A stretch of 36,006 nt of DNA, taken from Acidobacteriota bacterium (GTDB taxonomy: Bacteria; Acidobacteriota; Terriglobia; Bryobacterales; Bryobacteraceae). The stretch spans positions 1 through 36,006 of the forward strand of contig JANXXI010000309.1 of the NCBI GenBank assembly GCA_025350695.1. The letters run 5' to 3'. The stretch's first letter is position 1. The number at the start of each line of letters is the position of its first letter. The notes below the pieces were generated by a model. That model saw only the letters and a program-made list of their open reading frames with translations. It made no database searches and was not told where the DNA came from. Below, one piece after another: positions 32,330-36,006 of the stretch. The position numbers and the translations under genes were made by a program.

Positions 32330-33789
32330 CATTGACTTACTTTGATCACCCACATGGGCTGCGACGTTAGCTCCTCCGACAGATCGGGCATCTCAAACGC
32401 TATGCCCTGTGGGGTAATTTTGAAAGTGACTTTCGCCGGCGAACCAAGCAGCGATGCCGACTTCGGCTTCAACACCGTGTCTTTGATGGTGAAATGACGG
32501 CCCGGCCAGCGAGGCAGAATTGCGTAAACATCGTTGCCCTTGGAAGTGAAAAACGCTTCGATCCCCGCCTTGCCCGCGGCAGGTTTCTGGGTCAGCTTCG
32601 TTATATCGTAAGCGGCCTCGTACGATTTGTTGTACTCAACCTTTGGCTGCTCACCTTCGCCCCACTGCCGTGTAGACTTCCACGGCTTGGTCCCATAAAT
32701 CGCATCACCATTCACCTTCAGCCATGCGCCGATCTGCAGTAAACGGTCCTCCATGATGGCCGGAATCGTTCCGTCGGCATTGGGCCCAATGTCCAGCAAA
32801 AGGTTGCCGCCGCGGCTCACCAGATCCACCAGCATCACCACAAGCTCGCGGCCTGTGTGGTAGTGGTCGGCATTTTCCGCGCGGTTGTACCCGTAGGAAA
32901 AACCCATGCCGCGGCTCTCTTCCCAGGCGTGCTTCATGTCGCTCATGCCGGGTGTGTATTCGGTAGTCCAATAGCCACCATGCACGTGGCGCGAATCTTT
33001 GCCCCAACGGTCGTTGACCACTACTTCATTTTTCACAGCCGATTCGTTGAATAGCCAAGCCAGTAATCCAGGACTCCCCCAATCGGTGGAGGGCAAATCC
33101 CACTCGCCATCACTGAAGATGATGGAGGGCTTGTAGCGCGTGACCAGATCCTTGAACTGCGGAGTCATGTGGTCTTTGATGTACTTCGGCTTATCGGCCA
33201 AGTAGAGCGGATTGTACCATTCGTAGAGCGAATAATAGTAGCCCATCTTGAGTCCCTTGCGGCGGACAGCGTCGGTAAGATCGCCGAGGATATCGCGCTT
33301 CGGGCCGGTCTCGACGGCGTTCCAAGGACGGCCCCAAGTGGCCGAAGCTTCTTTGCTGGGCCATAGCGCAAAACCTTCGTGATGCTTGGATGTAAGCGCG
33401 ACGTACTTTGCGCCGGACCGGGCAAAGACGTCTGCCCAGCGGTCCGGGTCATAGAGTTCAGCGCGGAACATTGGCGCGAAGTCATGATAGGGGAAATTGG
33501 CTCCATACTGCTTTTGATGATAGGCCCAGGTGCCGGTTTGAATGGCGGAGGCATTGGGTTTTTGGCCGCTGGTCATCGCGTTCCAGTACCATTCGGCGTA
33601 CGCGAGTTTGCCTGGGATGACGGGCGCGTAGGCGGGGACGGAGTATACGCCCCAGTGGATGAAGATGCCGAATTTAGCGTCGGTGAACCAGGATGGGGTC
33701 GGGCGTTTGTCGATGGACTCCCAGCTTGGCTGGTAGGGTTGCGCCGTTAGGGCGACGGTGGCGAGGAACAGCAGCAAGTAACGTTTCAT
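32329..33789 (-). CDS. Alpha-L-fucosidase (GH29), secreted
   Basis: A 486-residue exported glycosidase that releases alpha-linked L-fucose. Signal peptide MKRYLLLFLATVALTA. GH29 landmarks are WFTDAKFGIFIHWGVYSVPA, EWYW, KYVALTSKHHEGFALWPS (H136, H137) and the nucleophile region SIIFSDGEWDLP (D227), then GGNLLLDIGPNADGTIP. The general acid cannot be fixed by eye. Sulfatases on both sides of this part of the window suggest attack on sulfated fucose-containing polymers, but no transporter or regulator is adjacent. Confidence 0.93.
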   Translation of the reverse strand: MKRYLLLFLATVALTAQPYQPSWESIDKRPTPSWFTDAKFGIFIHWGVYSVPAYAPVIPGKLAYAEWYWNAMTSGQKPNASAIQTGTWAYHQKQYGANFPYHDFAPMFRAELYDPDRWADVFARSGAKYVALTSKHHEGFALWPSKEASATWGRPWNAVETGPKRDILGDLTDAVRRKGLKMGYYYSLYEWYNPLYLADKPKYIKDHMTPQFKDLVTRYKPSIIFSDGEWDLPSTDWGSPGLLAWLFNESAVKNEVVVNDRWGKDSRHVHGGYWTTEYTPGMSDMKHAWEESRGMGFSYGYNRAENADHYHTGRELVVMLVDLVSRGGNLLLDIGPNADGTIPAIMEDRLLQIGAWLKVNGDAIYGTKPWKSTRQWGEGEQPKVEYNKSYEAAYDITKLTQKPAAGKAGIEAFFTSKGNDVYAILPRWPGRHFTIKDTVLKPKSASLLGSPAKVTFKITPQGIAFEMPDLSEELTSQPMWVIKVSQ

Positions 33790-33847
33790 GGCGTGCTCAT
33801 TGTGGATGTTAGCACGTGGCGGGCTAGGGGGCGGATATTGTTGCGGA

Positions 33848-34831
33848 TTAGACGACGAGCAACCTGTGAAAGCGATTGCCTTTGCCGATTGAAGAAAGAA
33901 GTGTATAAACTAAATCTCCGAAAGTGTAGGCTTCGTCCATAGCCGCCTTGCTCTTGTCCTTGTCTAAGAAAAGAGAAACGAGATTAGCCTCTTCGGTATT
34001 CGTATTCTTGAGAAAAAGTTCGTATTGCCCTATCAACTGACGAACAGTCTCGTGGGATTCAGCCAACGCCGGAAATGTTAGGATCCATTCAAGTCGCTGA
34101 GTAGGTGTCCTCGCAACCATGGCCATCGCATCCTTTGGTGTTACCGTTTTGTTGCTTTCAAAGACAGCGAGTAGATAAATAAGGGCTGAGTAACAAGTCA
34201 ATAGACGGCTGTGCTTCAGTTTATAGTTTTTAAGCTTGCCTTTTGCCTTTTTCTCCTCCGGAACTCTTGCGCTCCGCGCTTCATAGTTGACGCAAAACGT
34301 CCTCCAGAGCCGAAGTATGTCATTAGCCAGGAAGGCCGGCATGAAAGAATTCCGGTGATCTTCAAAATCCCGCCAGTAGCCAGCAATCACTGCCTCGATA
34401 CTCTCTTGATAAACAGGTGCGCCCAATAAGGGCCTGCTTTCAAGCAGAAGGAGTAACCTTGCTGTAAAAGTGTTCCGACTATCGTCTTCGGGTGTTCCAA
34501 GCGTCCTAGTAAGATCGTGAAGTGAAAAATGCTGAAGATACTGTCCATCACCAGAAAACTCAGGTATGTGAAGCTGGCGAGTCACCTGGATTAGAACCGA
34601 CTTCAAGCAAATCTCGTCAAGGGAACTGAGGCGACTACGTCTCTTGCGGTCAGGTTTTCCTAGGATAAATAGGTCCAAATCGCTGTGTCGACTAGATTCA
34701 CCTCTGCCAAATGATCCCGTAGCGTATGCGCAAGCTTTATTTCTTGCCAACCTTTCAGCATCCTGTAGCGACTTGAGAAGCTCCCTAATTCTTGCTTCAG
34801 TTTGGAGTCTGCGACTAGCGAGTTCTCCCAC
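33848..34831 (-). CDS. Nucleotidyltransferase-domain protein (MNT/Pol-beta type)
   Basis: A 327-residue cytosolic protein. GTG 34831 is chosen over ATG 34897 because GGAGG stands 6 bases before it and the overlap with the upstream exonuclease shrinks to 17 bp. The nucleotidyltransferase signature is ATGSFGRGESSRHSDLDLFI (G39-S40, D51 and D53). The following ~250 residues are helical, with KGKLKNYKLKHSRLLTCYSA and RTPTQRLEWILTFPAL, and are not assigned to a family. Such enzymes transfer nucleotides to proteins, RNA or small molecules. The coupled exonuclease suggests a shared nucleic-acid target. The cassette is A/T-richer than the flanking fucosidase and sulfatase genes. Confidence 0.82.
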   Translation of the reverse strand: MGELASRRLQTEARIRELLKSLQDAERLARNKACAYATGSFGRGESSRHSDLDLFILGKPDRKRRSRLSSLDEICLKSVLIQVTRQLHIPEFSGDGQYLQHFSLHDLTRTLGTPEDDSRNTFTARLLLLLESRPLLGAPVYQESIEAVIAGYWRDFEDHRNSFMPAFLANDILRLWRTFCVNYEARSARVPEEKKAKGKLKNYKLKHSRLLTCYSALIYLLAVFESNKTVTPKDAMAMVARTPTQRLEWILTFPALAESHETVRQLIGQYELFLKNTNTEEANLVSLFLDKDKSKAAMDEAYTFGDLVYTLLSSIGKGNRFHRLLVV

Positions 34832-35483
34832 GAGTACCCTCCCACTCGAAGATGTTTGCAAAAATATCAGCTTGCTCAATTGCATCGTCGAGTGCATTAT
34901 GAGTATGGGCGTAGGAGGACCGAAGAGCTGGGTGAATTCTTGATCGACCTGCTTCTGAAATCGGGATCCCGGCTTTCACAGCAAGCGCAGTCTTAACGTC
35001 GAAGCAGCGAGAATATTCAAACGGCGACCCACCAGCCGAGAACCTTATGAAATACCAATAGAGCCAAGTCCAATCAAAACTGAGAGGATATGCCACTAAG
35101 ACAGGCTTAGCCGATCCGGCAACACTGTTGACCCAGTTACAAGCCTCTGTCATTGCTGTCACGGGGTCGGCCCCTTCGAGTGCTAACCGATCCCTGTTCA
35201 GCCCATTAATCCGAAGGGCTTCCGGCTCGAAGGTATCTGATATCGGGCGAAGTTCACGATAGAAAGTCTTTTCATACTTCAATGACCGTTCGAACCGTTT
35301 ACCGTCGAAAGATCCCGCGTAAACCAATCCGAAAGAAAGAATGGAATATGGCCCTGGGATGGGGCCATCGGTTTCAACGTCAGCTGAAAAATACGCATCC
35401 ACCCTGGTCTCTCGGCCCAAATCCGTTTCAATGATTTCAGTTGCGTTCATATCGCTCTGATCGAGCATTGATGCCATAACCAT
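34815..35483 (-). CDS. DEDDh 3'-5' exonuclease (DnaQ/RNase T-like)
   Basis: A 222-residue cytosolic exonuclease. The DEDDh residues are visible: D35 and E37 in SADVETDGP, D137 in YPLSFDWTWL, and H195...D200 in HNALDDAIEQAD. No polymerase or other domain is attached. The first Met (35483) has no clear RBS; the in-frame ATG at 35450 (MNATEIIE) is a possible alternative. It is first in a two-gene unit with the nucleotidyltransferase, whose GTG start lies inside the end of this gene. Function is unknown; RNA 3'-end processing or a defence/toxin role would be consistent. Confidence 0.82.
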   Translation of the reverse strand: MVMASMLDQSDMNATEIIETDLGRETRVDAYFSADVETDGPIPGPYSILSFGLVYAGSFDGKRFERSLKYEKTFYRELRPISDTFEPEALRINGLNRDRLALEGADPVTAMTEACNWVNSVAGSAKPVLVAYPLSFDWTWLYWYFIRFSAGGSPFEYSRCFDVKTALAVKAGIPISEAGRSRIHPALRSSYAHTHNALDDAIEQADIFANIFEWEGTRGRTR

Positions 35484-35542
35484 CTAATGTTGCCAGAGTG
35501 TGTGGTCGTTGTCCATCCCTCTTTTGAGACCAAAAGCAAGGC

Positions 35543-36006
35543 TCAACTCTTCACATCCCACCAGACATGCGGCGGCTCCGACTGTGCCCTCGGCTTCGTC
35601 CTCACCTTACGCATCGCCTGATCCATCTCCGCCGCAAGCTTCGGCATCTCCGCCGCCAAATCCTTCGACTCGCTGGGATCTTTCGACAGATCGAAGAGCT
35701 CCACCGGCGCATTAGGCTTGGGTCGAACGGCCTTCCAGTTGCCACGCCTCATCGCCGCTAGCGGGGCCTCGTCGCGGAATGTCCCCGATGCCGCCACATA
35801 GCGCGGCAGCTCCCAATACAAATATTCGTGCGGCTTCTGCTTCTTACCCAGCAACGTAGGCAGGACTGACATTCCGTCAATCCCCTTTGGAGCCGCCAAG
35901 CCCGCCACCTCCGCGGCCGTCGGTAGAAAGTCATGAAAGCTCCAAGCAAATCCGCTTACCTGACCGTGCTTGATCTTTCCCGGCCACCTCGCGATCAGCG
36001 GCACCC
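35543..36006 (-). CDS. Sulfatase, C-terminal part (5' end outside window)
   Basis: The frame is open to the last base of the window, so only the last ~154 residues of a sulfatase are seen. Typical are VPLIARWPGKIKHGQVSG, FHDFLPTAAEVAGLAAPKGI, GMSVLPTLLGKK, YLYWELP, GNWKAVRPKPNAPVELFDLS and KDPSESKDLAAE. The catalytic formylglycine site is outside. The ending matches the C-terminal part of the sulfatase at 15365-16765 in layout but not in sequence, so they are separate family members. Confidence 0.9.
   Translation of the reverse strand, partial: VPLIARWPGKIKHGQVSGFAWSFHDFLPTAAEVAGLAAPKGIDGMSVLPTLLGKKQKPHEYLYWELPRYVAASGTFRDEAPLAAMRRGNWKAVRPKPNAPVELFDLSKDPSESKDLAAEMPKLAAEMDQAMRKVRTKPRAQSEPPHVWWDVKS

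Noticed and set aside
33791-33816. CGTGCT...AGCACG inverted repeat upstream of the fucosidase gene
   Set aside because: Only 6 bp with a 13-base loop; too weak to call an operator.
1-36006. CRISPR arrays, rRNA genes, replication origin
   Set aside because: No regularly spaced repeats, no rRNA stretches and no DnaA-box cluster were seen on reading the window.

Overview
The window looks like a chromosomal segment of an Acidobacteriota bacterium of the Solibacter/Bryobacter type. Evidence for this is a subtilase with the long C-terminal domain first described from Solibacter (TIGR03437-like), a DUF1800/DUF1501 pair, sulfatases and a GH29 fucosidase, many Tat-type or Sec signal peptides, a PEP-CTERM protein, and an ECF sigma factor overlapping a PknB-type Ser/Thr kinase. 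This is inference from gene content; no 16S rRNA is present.

Layout. 1-1513: the end of soxC and an overlapping soxD-like cytochrome (sulfur-compound oxidation). 1514-2330: a PEP-CTERM protein gene broken by a one-base frameshift. 2410-8107: two tandem secreted subtilases. 8112-8529: a frameshifted yjbQ. 8641-9905: tRNA-Arg(ACG), an unknown protein with a nuclease-like motif and the last ~65 codons of a tyrosine recombinase, i.e. a decayed integrative element. 10135-12224: a SEC-C protein gene behind a strong hairpin, then a head-to-tail duplication of a small secreted-protein gene that carried along the 3' end of the neighbouring glycerate kinase gene. 12129-15321: glycerate 2-kinase, shikimate kinase, and divergently a Lon-N-domain protein and a HAD hydrolase. 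15365-21616 (minus): ECF sigma factor, membrane Ser/Thr kinase, dihaem cytochrome and sulfatase, probably one transcription unit. 21634-21765: a 132-bp TA-flanked inverted-repeat element (MITE-like). 21765-25098 (minus): amidohydrolase, sugar isomerase-like protein and Gfo/Idh/MocA oxidoreductase. 25214-26539: a sigma-region-4-like protein abutting an HNH endonuclease. 26591-29123: a histidine-rich metal-binding protein divergent from a Zn/Cd-type P-type ATPase. 29222-32302: DUF1800 plus DUF1501. 32329-33789: alpha-L-fucosidase. 33848-35483: DEDDh exonuclease plus nucleotidyltransferase cassette. 35543-end: the C-terminus of another sulfatase.

Functionally this is a chromosome of a secretory polymer degrader (proteases, sulfatases, fucosidase, sugar-derivative oxidoreductases). 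It is interspersed with small accessory cassettes: exonuclease/nucleotidyltransferase, sigma4-like/HNH and the tRNA-linked remnant. These, with the duplication-derived terminator and the MITE that supplies a stop codon, are the parts most worth a second look. Two reading-frame breaks (PEP-CTERM, yjbQ) could be true decay or assembly errors.
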